DNA of 64,000 nt from Alkalicaulis satelles. Its GTDB lineage: Bacteria; Pseudomonadota; Alphaproteobacteria; Caulobacterales; Maricaulaceae. The stretch covers positions 697,001-761,000 of the forward strand of contig NZ_VWOJ01000002.1 in NCBI RefSeq assembly GCF_008630495.1, given 5' to 3'. The notes under the pieces are model-generated. The model saw only the letters and a list, made by a program, of their open reading frames with translations, was not told the origin of the DNA and ran no database searches. Of this stretch, positions 18,665-26,827 are shown in pieces (position 1 is the first letter of the stretch; each line of letters begins with the position of its first letter). The translations under genes and the position numbers were made by a program.

Positions 18665-18749
18665 GGCGCAAAGCCCGCAAACCTCGAAGGGTTGAACCTG
18701 CGCCGCCGCCGCGCCATGTGTTGACCGACACGGCAAAGGCGGCCCCGAT

Positions 18750-19310
18750 ATGTTCATCCAGACCGAACCCACCCCCAATCCCGACACGCTGAAATTCCTG
18801 CCCGGCCAGGCCATCTCGCCGGATACGCCGCGCGATTTCGCCACGGCGGAAGCTGCGCAATCCTCTCTGCTGGCCCGTGATCTGTTCGCCATTGAAGGCG
18901 TGGCCGGGGTGTTCGCCGGGGAGGATTTCGTCTCCGTCACCAAGCACGAGGACGCTGACTGGATCCATATCCGCCCGGCCATTCTGGGCGTGATCATGGA
19001 TGCGGTGCAGTCGGGCCGGCCTCTGTTCGACGGCGCCGCCGGAACCGGCCACGCCGCCTATGAGGGCGAGGCCGAAGGTATTGTGAAAGAGATACTGGAC
19101 GTGATCGACACCCGCGTACGCCCGGCTGTGGCGCGCGATGGCGGGGATATCGTCTTCCACGCCTATGACGAGGGCAGCGGCGTGGTGCAGCTGCACATGC
19201 GCGGCGCCTGTGCGGGCTGCCCGTCCTCCACCTACACCCTCAAGCAGGGCATCGAGAATCTGCTCAAGCACTATGTGCCTGAGGTCACGGCCGTGGAGGC
19301 GGTGGTTTAG
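18750..19310 (+). CDS. NifU-family Fe-S cluster carrier (Nfu)
   Basis: A 186-residue protein. The N-terminal Nfu domain begins MFIQTEPTPNPDTLKFLPG, and the C-terminal NifU domain carries the CxxC (MRGACAGCPSS, near residue 154) that holds a bridging [4Fe-4S] cluster between two monomers. It passes clusters to target enzymes. The architecture matches the alphaproteobacterial/mitochondrial Nfu1 type rather than E. coli NfuA, whose N-terminal domain is a degenerate A-type scaffold. No suf genes are nearby. Confidence 0.92.
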   Translation: MFIQTEPTPNPDTLKFLPGQAISPDTPRDFATAEAAQSSLLARDLFAIEGVAGVFAGEDFVSVTKHEDADWIHIRPAILGVIMDAVQSGRPLFDGAAGTGHAAYEGEAEGIVKEILDVIDTRVRPAVARDGGDIVFHAYDEGSGVVQLHMRGACAGCPSSTYTLKQGIENLLKHYVPEVTAVEAVV

Positions 19311-19424
19311 GCCGTTTCCGGCTGCGAAACAGGGTGTTTCCCGGGCGCGGGGTGGCGCCTGGCGGGGCCGTGACCTAAGTCCAGACCCTGATCATAACGG
19401 CCCAAGCTTTCAGGAGACCTGCCC

Positions 19425-20057
19425 ATGTCCAACGCCCCGCTCGCCCTTGCCGACCGTCACAATCCGCTGGACGATCATGCGCTCGACCAGCTTTTCCGCG
19501 GCGCGCGCACCTTCTATTCCTGGACTGACCGGGATGTCTCCGACACCACGCTCAAGGCGCTCTACGAGCTGTTGCAATACGGCCCCACCAGCGCCAATCA
19601 GAGCCCGGCCCGCTTTTTGTTCCTGAAAGGTGACGCCAAGGCGCGTCTGCGCCCGCACCTGATTGAGTCCAATGTGGAGAAGACCATGACCGCGCCGGTC
19701 ACCGTGGTGCTGGCCTGGGACTGGAATTTCCATGACAAGGTGCCCGAGCTGTTCCCGCACAATCCCGAAGCGCGCGACTGGTTCGCCAGCGACGAGGCGC
19801 GCTTTGAGAACGGTTTCCGCAACAGCTCGCTCCAGGGCGCCTATCTGATCCTGGCCGCGCGCGCGCTGGGCCTGGACAGCGGCGCCATGTCCGGCTTTGA
19901 CAAGGCGGGCGTGGACGAGACCTTCTTCAAGGGTGATGAGAAGATGGGCGCCTGGCGCTCCAACTTCCTGATCAATCTGGGTTATGGCACCGAGGACAAG
20001 CTATTCCCGCGCCTGCCCAAGCTCGGCTTTGATACGGCGGCGTCGATCCTGTCCTGA
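19425..20057 (+). CDS. RutE-like malonic semialdehyde reductase / nitroreductase
   Basis: A 210-residue FMN-dependent nitroreductase-fold enzyme. The N-terminal [16 protein letters not shown] and [17 protein letters not shown] are the FMN-binding features of the RutE/HadB group, and [11 protein letters not shown] lies in the second half. RutE reduces malonic semialdehyde from pyrimidine breakdown to 3-hydroxypropionate; many genomes carry the homologue without the rut operon, as here, so the physiological substrate is open. CAGGAGA lies 7-13 bases before ATG 19425. It converges on ftsY with 21 bases between the stops. Confidence 0.85.
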   Translation: MSNAPLALADRHNPLDDHALDQLFRGARTFYSWTDRDVSDTTLKALYELLQYGPTSANQSPARFLFLKGDAKARLRPHLIESNVEKTMTAPVTVVLAWDWNFHDKVPELFPHNPEARDWFASDEARFENGFRNSSLQGAYLILAARALGLDSGAMSGFDKAGVDETFFKGDEKMGAWRSNFLINLGYGTEDKLFPRLPKLGFDTAASILS

Positions 20058-20078
20058 CGCGCGCTCAAGCCTGAGCCA

Positions 20079-21257
20079 TCACACTTCAAGACCGGACAGC
20101 GCCCGGGCGAAATCCCGGGCGCTGAAGGCTTGCAGGTCCGCCTCGCCCTCCCCGACGCCGATGAAGTGGATGGGCAGATTGTACCGCTCGGCCACCTGGA
20201 CCAGCGCGCCGCCTTTGGCGGTGCCGTCCAGCTTGGTCATGATCACGCCGGTCACCCCGCCCGCCTCGATAAAGGCTTCGGCCTGGGACAGGGCGTTGGA
20301 GCCCACCGTGCCGTCCAGCACCAGAATGACATGGTGGGGCGCGCTCTCGTCGATCTTGCGGATCACACGGATGATCTTGCGCAGCTCCTCCATGAGCTCG
20401 GCCTTGTTCTGCAGCCGTCCTGCCGTGTCGATGAGCACGGCGTTCGCGCCCTCGCGCCTTGCCGTCTCCACCGCGTCATAGGCCAGCCCCGCCGCATCCG
20501 AGCCGATGGGCCGGCATAAAAACCGCGCGCCCGCACGCTCTGACCAGACCTGCAATTGCTCAACGGCGGCGGCGCGGAACGTGTCGCCCGCTGCGGTGAC
20601 GACAGAGGCGCCCTCGCGCGCCATTTTCACTGCGATCTTGCCCAGCGTGGTGGTCTTGCCCGAGCCGTTGACGCCCACGAACACCACCACGCGCGGGGCC
20701 GGGCCGGACATGTCCAGCGGCTGCTCACACGGGGTCAAAGTTTCGGCGACCACCCCGGCCAGCGCCTCGCGGATATCGTCGCCGGTGACTTCCTTGTCGA
20801 ACTTGTCGCGGGCCAGCCGGGCGGTGACGCGTGCTGCGGCGGCGGCGCCCAGATCGGCCGCGATCAGCAATTCCTCCAGCTCTTCCAGCGCCGCATCATC
20901 CAGGCGGCGCTTTGAGAACAGCGTGGTGAAGGAGTCCGACAGGCGCGAGGAGGATTTCTTCAGCCCCGCCGCCAGCCGCGCCAGCAGCCCCTTGCGGGCA
21001 GGCTCGGCGGGAATGTCAGGGGCCGGGGCGGGTTCAGGTTCTGCGGCCCGTTCGGTGGCAGGTTGTGGGGCGGGTTCAGGGGCAGGTGCAGCTTGCGGCG
21101 CAGGTTCAGAGGCGGCGTCCGGCTCCGCCAGCGCCTCAATCTCAACAGCCTCAGACTCAACAGCCTCAGACTCAACAGCCTCCGGCGTGGGCGTTTCGTC
21201 TTTCACCGCGTCTTTTGCCGCATCCTTCTTGCCAAAACCGAAACGGAACCAGCTCAT
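20079..21257 (-). CDS. ftsY: Signal recognition particle receptor FtsY
   Basis: A 392-residue SRP GTPase receptor. The first ~110 residues are an acidic, Glu/Ala/Pro-rich A region containing a 3x5-residue EAVES-type repeat; the NG domain follows. The P-loop is GVNGSGKTTTLGKIA, with DTFRAAAVEQL, IDTAGRLQ, TKLDGTAKGG and the final GVGEGEADLQAF also present. FtsY docks ribosome-SRP complexes at the membrane for co-translational insertion. The start at ATG 21257 overlaps the mtaB stop by 4 bases (ATGA), so the two genes are coupled. Confidence 0.96.
   Translation of the reverse strand: MSWFRFGFGKKDAAKDAVKDETPTPEAVESEAVESEAVEIEALAEPDAASEPAPQAAPAPEPAPQPATERAAEPEPAPAPDIPAEPARKGLLARLAAGLKKSSSRLSDSFTTLFSKRRLDDAALEELEELLIAADLGAAAAARVTARLARDKFDKEVTGDDIREALAGVVAETLTPCEQPLDMSGPAPRVVVFVGVNGSGKTTTLGKIAVKMAREGASVVTAAGDTFRAAAVEQLQVWSERAGARFLCRPIGSDAAGLAYDAVETARREGANAVLIDTAGRLQNKAELMEELRKIIRVIRKIDESAPHHVILVLDGTVGSNALSQAEAFIEAGGVTGVIMTKLDGTAKGGALVQVAERYNLPIHFIGVGEGEADLQAFSARDFARALSGLEV
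21141..21185 (-). repeat. Three 15-bp tandem repeats inside ftsY
   Basis: Two identical 15-base units (21141-21155 and 21156-21170) and a third differing at its end (21171-21185) encode repeated VESEA/EAVES residues in the acidic N-terminal region of FtsY. The unit length keeps the frame, so copy number can vary without breaking the protein. Confidence 0.9.
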
Positions 21258-22579
21258 GGGGCGGCCTCCAGCGCCTGGGCGGTCAGTCTCTGCCCGTCAT
21301 GACCGGTGACCGCCGCACGGATCAGCGCGCCGGGCCGGGCGGGGGCGTCGATGCGCACCGGGGTGAAATCGGCCGCGCGGGCCTGGCCGCCGCGCTCCAT
21401 CAGCACCTCCAGCTCGGCGCCCTGATGACGCTCGAGATGGCGGGCGAGCGCCTTCGCTCCGGCCTCGCGCAGGCGCGCGGCGCGATCCTTGATCACCGCG
21501 CGGTCCAGCTGGGGCATGCGCGCGGCGGGCGTGCCGGGCCGTGGCGAGAAGGGGAAGGCGTGCACGAAGGCGAGATCGCACTCCTCCACCAGAGCCAGCG
21601 TGTTGGCGAACATGTCTTCGGTCTCGGTGGGAAAGCCCGCAATCAGGTCTGCGCCGAACGCGATATCGGGCCGCGCGGCGCGTAAAGTCCGGGTCAGGGC
21701 GATAGCGTCATCGCGCAGATGACGGCGCTTCATGCGTTTCAGGATCATGTCATCGCCCGCCTGCAGCGACAGATGCATATAGGGGCACAGCCGCTCCTCC
21801 TCGGCGATCACGCGCATCAGGTCGGAATCAATCTCGATGGCGTCGATGGACGACAGGCGCAGGCGCCTCAGCTCGGGGACTTGCTTCAGGATCGCGCGCA
21901 CCAGACGGCCGAGCTTGGGCGCGCCGGGCAGATCGCCGCCCCAGCTGGTCAGATCGACGCCGGTGAGCACCACCTCGCTATGGCCGGTCTCCACCAGGCG
22001 GCGCACCTGATCGACCACCTCGCCCGCCGGCGCGGAGCGGGCATTACCCCGGCCATAGGGGATGACGCAGAACGTGCAGCGGTGATCGCATCCGGTCTGG
22101 ACCTGCACGAAGGCGCGGGCCCGGTCCTCCAGCCCGTCCACCAGATGGGGCGAGATTTCACGCACCTGCATGATATCGCCGACGCTGACCCGCTCGCCGC
22201 CGGATACCGCCAGCGTCTGGAAGCTCTCGGCGCGCAGCTTCTCGGCATTGCCCAGAACTGTGTCCACCTCGGCCATGCGCGCAAAGCGCTCGGGCTCGAT
22301 CTGGGCGGCGCAGCCGGTGACGATCAGGCGCGCATCGGGGCGTTCGCGGCGCAGCCGGCGCAGGGTCTGGCGCGCCTGGCGCACGGCTTCCGACGTGACC
22401 GCGCAAGTGTTGACGATCACGGCGTCCTGAAGGCCGGCGGCGCGGGCGTGATCGCGCATCACCTCGCTCTCCCAGGCGTTCAGCCGGCAGCCGAAGGTGA
22501 CGATCTCCACCCCGCGCGCAGGCGCGTCAGGGCCCTGTTCGGGAACCTCGGGGGCGGTGATGGCGTCCAGCTCGTTCAT
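21254..22579 (-). CDS. mtaB: tRNA t6A37 methylthiotransferase MtaB
   Basis: A 441-residue radical-SAM methylthiotransferase. The N-terminal UPF0004 domain begins EIVTFGCRLNAWESE and holds three cluster cysteines (FGC, VNTC, GCAAQ). The radical-SAM CxxxCxxC is in TGCDHRCTFCVIPYGRG, and a short TRAM-like C-terminal region follows. FGCRLN, rather than the GCQMN of MiaB, and the overall length favour MtaB, which converts t6A to ms2t6A at position 37 of tRNAs reading ANN codons. It overlaps ftsY by 4 bases; this pair is common in alphaproteobacteria. Confidence 0.92.
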   Translation of the reverse strand: MNELDAITAPEVPEQGPDAPARGVEIVTFGCRLNAWESEVMRDHARAAGLQDAVIVNTCAVTSEAVRQARQTLRRLRRERPDARLIVTGCAAQIEPERFARMAEVDTVLGNAEKLRAESFQTLAVSGGERVSVGDIMQVREISPHLVDGLEDRARAFVQVQTGCDHRCTFCVIPYGRGNARSAPAGEVVDQVRRLVETGHSEVVLTGVDLTSWGGDLPGAPKLGRLVRAILKQVPELRRLRLSSIDAIEIDSDLMRVIAEEERLCPYMHLSLQAGDDMILKRMKRRHLRDDAIALTRTLRAARPDIAFGADLIAGFPTETEDMFANTLALVEECDLAFVHAFPFSPRPGTPAARMPQLDRAVIKDRAARLREAGAKALARHLERHQGAELEVLMERGGQARAADFTPVRIDAPARPGALIRAAVTGHDGQRLTAQALEAAP

Positions 22580-22755
22580 GCGCGCGCAAAGTGGGCGCGG
22601 GGCGGGGCGCGGTCAAGCCGGGCGCGTGCGCTGCATGACGGTCCCGGCGCGCCCAATTTCCGCCCGAAGCCTTGCCTTTCATGGCTGAAGGGGCCAAGCC
22701 AGTCTGCAGGCCTGCCAGCCGACGGCGAACGGTACCGCCAGATCAAGGGACGGTC

Positions 22756-23772
22756 ATGACGCAGTATGATTCCGCCACCCGCCAGCCTGTGGCGCGCAAG
22801 GCGCGCTTTACCGGGCCGGGCCAGTACATCCTGTGGATGATGGTGTTCATCGCCGCGGTGGCGGGCATATGCGCCTTGCTGGCTGCGCCGCTGGTCACCG
22901 CATTTCAGGCCAATCCGGCGATCAATGGCGTCATTCTGGGCGTGCTGGTGATCGGCATCGCCTACACCTTCCAGCAGGCGCTGGCCATCGGGCCGAGCGC
23001 GCGCTGGCTGGTGCGCCTGCATGATGCCGATCACCCTGAAGACCTGCCGTCTCCGCCGGCCCTGATCGCGCCCATGGCGGCGCTGATCACCGATGCGGCG
23101 GACGGGCGCTCGCGCCTGTCGGCGGCCTCGGCGCGCGTGGTGCTGGATTCAGTGGCTGCGCGCATGGCGGAGAGCGGCGCGTTCACACGCTATTTCGGGC
23201 GGCTTCTGATCTTCCTCGGCCTGTTGGGCACGTTCTACGGCCTGCTGCTGGTGGTGTCGGATGTGGGCGACGCCGTGCGCGCAGTGTCAGCCACCGCCAC
23301 GGGCGCCGGCGAGGCCGACGCCATGGCCCTGATGGCCGCCATTGAAGAACCGGTCCAGGGCATGGGCACGGCCTTCGCCTCATCCCTGTTCGGCCTGGCC
23401 GGGTCGCTGATCATCGGGTTCCTGGAGCTGCAGGCGAGCCGGGCGCAGAACCGTTTCTATAACGAGGTGGAGGAATGGCTCTCCTCCATCTCGCGCCTGT
23501 CGGCGGCGGGGCCTGCCGGGGCGGGCGAGGAGACGGGCGGCGCCTATGTGGGCGCGCTGCTGGAGCAGAGCGCGGACGCGCTCGACCGGCTCTCCCACAC
23601 GCTGGAGCGCCACACCCGCCAGCTGGAAACCATCATGACGCGCTTCGCCGAGGATTCGGCCGAAAGCCAGCGCGAGGCCGCCCGGCTCCTGCGCGATGAG
23701 ATCAAGGTGCTGGTGCGCGCGCTGGAAGCCCAGGCCCGGCTCAACCGCGAACGCGGCGGCGAGGGACGCTAG
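22756..23772 (+). CDS. MotA/ExbB-like proton channel protein
   Basis: About 338 residues from ATG 22756, which has AAGGGA 6-11 bases upstream; an upstream ATG at 22672 is less likely. Two N-terminal helices (QYILWMMVFIAAVAGICALL; AINGVILGVLVIGIAYTFQ) are followed by two channel-type helices: FLGLLGTFYGLLLVV, with the GLLGT(F/V)xG motif, and GMGTAFASSLFGLAGSLIIGFLEL, with the TAFxSSLFGL motif. The C-terminal ~85 residues are a charged, probably coiled-coil tail. This is the 5-subunit rotor-type channel fold of MotA/ExbB/TolQ/ZorA. Its partner gene starts 3 bases after its stop. The driven process is unknown. Confidence 0.83.
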   Translation: MTQYDSATRQPVARKARFTGPGQYILWMMVFIAAVAGICALLAAPLVTAFQANPAINGVILGVLVIGIAYTFQQALAIGPSARWLVRLHDADHPEDLPSPPALIAPMAALITDAADGRSRLSAASARVVLDSVAARMAESGAFTRYFGRLLIFLGLLGTFYGLLLVVSDVGDAVRAVSATATGAGEADAMALMAAIEEPVQGMGTAFASSLFGLAGSLIIGFLELQASRAQNRFYNEVEEWLSSISRLSAAGPAGAGEETGGAYVGALLEQSADALDRLSHTLERHTRQLETIMTRFAEDSAESQREAARLLRDEIKVLVRALEAQARLNRERGGEGR

Positions 23773-23775
23773 CCC

Positions 23776-24792
23776 ATGGCCCTGCCGCGCCATATCCAGT
23801 TCGGCCAGAACGACCAGGGCGATTACTGGCCGGGCTTTGTGGACGCGCTGGCGACGCTCTTGCTGGTGATCGTGTTCCTGCTGGCGGTGTTCACGGCGGG
23901 CCAGTTCGCCCTTTCCACCGCCCTGTCAGGCCGGGACGAACAGCTCGCCGAGCTCAATGCGCGCCTGTCCACCCTGGCCCAGGAGCTCAATCTGGCGCGC
24001 AGCGAGAACGAGCAGCTGGCCCTGCGCGTGCGCGGGCTGGAGAGCGAGCGCGACGCGCTGGCCGCCACCAACCTGGCGCTGGAAGCCTCCATGGCGGGCC
24101 TGCGCGAAGGGCTGGCCGCGGCCCGGGCTGCGCTGGAGGAGGAAGAGGCGCTGAGCGAGGAGGCCCAGGCCACCATCGCGCTTTTGAACAACCAGATGGC
24201 CGCCCTGCGCGAGGAGCTGGCGCGCCTCAATGAGGCTCTGAACGCCGCCGAGGCGCGCGAGGCCGAGCTGGAGGCCGAAGTGGTCAATCTGGGCCGCCGG
24301 CTGAATGCGGCGCTGGCCAGCGAGGTGGCGCGCCTGGCGCGCTACCGCTCCGATTTTCTGGAAGCCATGATGGGCGTTCTGGGCGACCGCTCGGGCGTGC
24401 GCGTATCGGGTGACCGCTTCGTGTTCGAAACCGACATATTGTTCGCCTCGGGCTCAGCGGAGCTGTCCGAGGATGGCCGCGCGGCGCTCACCCCCATCGC
24501 CGACGCGATTCTGCAGCTGATCGGTGAATTGCCCTCCGATCTGGATTGGGTGCTGCGCGTGGACGGCCATACCGACCGGGTGCCGCTGGGTCCCAGCGCG
24601 CCCTTCCGGTCCAACTGGGAGCTGTCCACCGCGCGCGCCCTGTCAGTGATCGAATATCTGGAATCGCGCGGCGTGCCGTCGCGGCGCCTGTTGGCGGCGG
24701 GCTTTGGCGAGCATCACCCCATCGCCCAGGGGCGCACCGCGGAAGCCTATGCCCGCAACCGCAGAATCGAGCTGAAACTGGACGCGCGATAG
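23776..24792 (+). CDS. OmpA/MotB-like peptidoglycan-binding protein with coiled coil
   Basis: A 338-residue protein with one N-terminal membrane helix (FVDALATLLLVIVFLLAVFTAG) preceded by an Asp in DYWPGFVDALATLL, the position used for proton binding in MotB/ExbD. A coiled coil of about 150 residues rich in Glu/Ala/Leu follows, then a C-terminal OmpA-like domain (TDILFASGSAELSEDG ... VDGHTDRVP ... LLAAGFGEHHPIAQG ... NRRIELKL) that grips peptidoglycan. With the MotA/ExbB-like gene 3 bases upstream it should form a stator anchored to the wall. Related pairs occur widely in alphaproteobacteria; the coupled machine is not known. Confidence 0.85.
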   Translation: MALPRHIQFGQNDQGDYWPGFVDALATLLLVIVFLLAVFTAGQFALSTALSGRDEQLAELNARLSTLAQELNLARSENEQLALRVRGLESERDALAATNLALEASMAGLREGLAAARAALEEEEALSEEAQATIALLNNQMAALREELARLNEALNAAEAREAELEAEVVNLGRRLNAALASEVARLARYRSDFLEAMMGVLGDRSGVRVSGDRFVFETDILFASGSAELSEDGRAALTPIADAILQLIGELPSDLDWVLRVDGHTDRVPLGPSAPFRSNWELSTARALSVIEYLESRGVPSRRLLAAGFGEHHPIAQGRTAEAYARNRRIELKLDAR

Positions 24793-24896
24793 GCGATCAG
24801 AGGCGCCGCCAAACCGTCCGGGCACGGATATCCACAAGATTGTAACGGCGCTGTTACGGTTAAGTCCTTGACCTGCTTCACGCTGAGTCTGGGCGC

Positions 24897-24925
24897 TTGT
24901 CTCGCGCGCGTGTGGGGTATATACA
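24897..24925 (+). promoter_or_regulatory. Sigma-70-type promoter for rpmE
   Basis: -35 TTGTCT (24897-24902) and -10 TATACA (24920-24925) are separated by 17 bases. A start near 24932 leaves an unusually long leader of about 130 bases before the rpmE ATG at 25062, enough for an autoregulatory structure. Confidence 0.5.
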
Positions 24926-25061
24926 CCGCCGCTCAATTTCGGCAGGATTGCATGTGCGGGCGGCAAGTCCCGCGTGCAGACTGTCCGGAGGATCGAAACG
25001 CAACACATGTCAGACTGTCCGCCTTCGGGCGGGGCTGACGGATGAGGGCCGGAGCGGCGCA

Positions 25062-25283
25062 ATGAAACAGGACATTCACCCGGACTACCACTTCATCGAG
25101 GTGGTGATGACCGACGGGACCCGGTTCAAGACCCGCTCCACCTACGGCAAAGAAGGCGATGTTCTGAACCTGGACATCGACCCGCGCACTCATCCGGCAT
25201 GGACCGGCGGGACCCAGACCCTCCTGGACCGCGCGGGCCGCGTCTCGAAATTCAAGGACAAGTTCAAAGGCTTTGGTGTCTAA
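25062..25283 (+). CDS. rpmE: 50S ribosomal protein L31
   Basis: A 73-residue L31 starting [19 protein letters not shown]; the frame is open further upstream, but ATG 25062 gives the exact family N-terminus. It lacks the CxxC zinc-ribbon cysteines, so it is the zinc-independent (C-minus) form. The conserved [16 protein letters not shown] is present. L31 bridges the ribosome subunits. It is a single-gene unit with its own promoter and terminator. Confidence 0.96.
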   Translation: MKQDIHPDYHFIEVVMTDGTRFKTRSTYGKEGDVLNLDIDPRTHPAWTGGTQTLLDRAGRVSKFKDKFKGFGV

Positions 25284-25338
25284 CCGTCCATCCCCCCTCG
25301 ATCGGACGAGAGCCTGGCTCCACCATCGCCTTTAGAGG

Positions 25339-25374
25339 AACGCCCGCAGCCCCCCCTCGGCTGCGGGCGTTTTC
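25339..25374 (+). terminator. Intrinsic terminator after rpmE
   Basis: A 12-bp perfect stem (25339-25350 with 25360-25371), mostly GC, is followed by a short T-run. It lies 55 bases after the rpmE stop. Confidence 0.85.
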
Positions 25375-25452
25375 CGTTTCAGCGCTGGCCTGCCCGCGCC
25401 CTGCGGCGCCGTGGCGCTTTTCCCGGGCGCTGCGCGCGTTATGGTGTGGCCC

Positions 25453-26718
25453 ATGAGCAAAGCTGTGTTTTCCGGTGATGTGATCGTATCGGGCGGCGGC
25501 CTGGCCGGCCTGACGCTGGCGCTGGCCCTGCACCGCGCGGGCCTTGCCGTGGCGGTGGTGGATGCGCTGGCGCTGGACGCGCGCACCGCGCCAGCCTTTG
25601 ACGGGCGCGCCTCGGCGCTGGCCTACACCAGCTGGCGCGTGCTCGAGGCGGTGGGCGCAGCGGATCATCTCCAGCCCCATGCCCGGCGCATTGAAGACAT
25701 TCTGGTGGTGGATTCGCGGCCCCTGGACGGGCTGAAGCGCGGCGGGCCGGGCCCGGACCAGCTGCATTTCGACCGCCGCGAAATTCATCCCGAAGACGAT
25801 GGCGAGCCGCTGGGCTGGATGGCCGAAAACCGTCATACGCGCCTGGCGCTGGCCCGGGCCGCTGATACGGCGGGGCTGACTGTGTTTGCGCCCGCCCGGG
25901 TAACGGGCATGGAAGATCTGGGCGCGCGCGCGCGCGTGACCCTGGACGACGGGCGCATGCTGGAGGCCGCGATGGTGGCGGCGTGCGACGGCAAGGCCTC
26001 TCCCTTGCGCGAACAGGCGGTCATCCGCACTTTCGGGCGGCGTTATAATCAGGACGCGCTGGTGCTCACGGTGGAGCATGAGCGCGATCACCAGGGCGTG
26101 GCCTATGAGGTATTCATGCCCGCCGGTCCCTTCGCCATCCTGCCTCTGCCGGGCAAGCGCTCCAGCCTGGTGTGGACCGAACGCACAGCGGCGGCCCATG
26201 CGCTTGAAACCATGGACGAGGCCGGCTTCCAGGAGGCGCTGGAGGCGCGCTTTGGTGATTTTCTCGGCGCGGTGCGCCCGGTCAGCCAGCGCTGGCGCTA
26301 TCCCCTGGGTCTTCGCATGGCCGAGCGCTTTCACGCGCCGCGCCTGGCGCTGGTGGGCGATGCGGCCCGGGCCATCCATCCCATCGCCGGTCAGGGCTTC
26401 AATCTGGGCATACGCGATGCGGCGGCGCTGGCCGACGGCGTGGTGGAGGCCAAGCGGGCCGGGCTGGATATCGGATCTGAAGCGGTGCTGGGGCGGTATG
26501 ACCGCTGGCGGCGGACCGACTCAGCGGCGCTGGCCCTGGGCACGGACGCCATCAACGCCCTGTTCGCCAATGATCATGCCATGATCCGCACCGTGCGCGG
26601 GCTCGGCCTGTCCATGGTGGACCGCATTCCGGCGGCCCGGCGCTTCTTCATGCGCACGGCGGGCGGCGAGACTGGCGATCTGCCTGCCCTTCTGCGCGGC
26701 GAGCCGCTCAGCCTTTAG
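25453..26718 (+). CDS. UbiH/COQ6-family FAD-dependent hydroxylase
   Basis: About 421 residues from ATG 25453. The FAD-binding GxGxxG is in VIVSGGGLAGLTLALAL (residues ~8-24), a DGRASALAY stretch follows near residue 50, and the second FAD motif is LVGDAARAIHPIAGQGFNLGIRDAAAL near residue 300. These are the hallmarks of the ubiquinone-ring hydroxylase family (UbiH/UbiF/UbiI/UbiL/COQ6). Which ring position it hydroxylates cannot be told from one homologue. The TAG stop codon is supplied by the end of the repeat element at 26716. Confidence 0.88.
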   Translation: MSKAVFSGDVIVSGGGLAGLTLALALHRAGLAVAVVDALALDARTAPAFDGRASALAYTSWRVLEAVGAADHLQPHARRIEDILVVDSRPLDGLKRGGPGPDQLHFDRREIHPEDDGEPLGWMAENRHTRLALARAADTAGLTVFAPARVTGMEDLGARARVTLDDGRMLEAAMVAACDGKASPLREQAVIRTFGRRYNQDALVLTVEHERDHQGVAYEVFMPAGPFAILPLPGKRSSLVWTERTAAAHALETMDEAGFQEALEARFGDFLGAVRPVSQRWRYPLGLRMAERFHAPRLALVGDAARAIHPIAGQGFNLGIRDAAALADGVVEAKRAGLDIGSEAVLGRYDRWRRTDSAALALGTDAINALFANDHAMIRTVRGLGLSMVDRIPAARRFFMRTAGGETGDLPALLRGEPLSL

Positions 26719-26820
26719 AGCGTGACCGGACCTGACTGCGTCAGGCCACACGCTCCAGGGCTATGATCTGGAGCGCAATTTATCCGAAAACCGGTTCCCA
26801 GTTTTGCCGATTACGCTCTA
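26716..26820. repeat. 105-bp palindromic intergenic element (MITE/REP-like)
   Basis: The element has exact 8-bp terminal inverted repeats, TAGAGCGT (26716-26723) and ACGCTCTA (26813-26820). Inside are a CCTGAC-TGC-GTCAGG hairpin and an AAAACCGGTTCCCA stretch. The last part, ending in ACGCTCTA, resembles an extragenic repeat that recurs in many alphaproteobacterial genomes (recognised from memory, not searched). It exactly fills the space between two convergent genes: its first bases are the stop codon of the UbiH-family gene and it ends 7 bases before the DUF2125 stop. Confidence 0.75.
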
Positions 26821-26827
26821 GCGATAC

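Noticed and set aside
22756-24792. The MotA-like/OmpA-like pair as a Zorya antiphage system (ZorAB)
   Set aside because: No ZorC, ZorD or ZorE gene is present; the next genes are rpmE and a UbiH-family hydroxylase. Such pairs without ZorC/D are common housekeeping genes in alphaproteobacteria.
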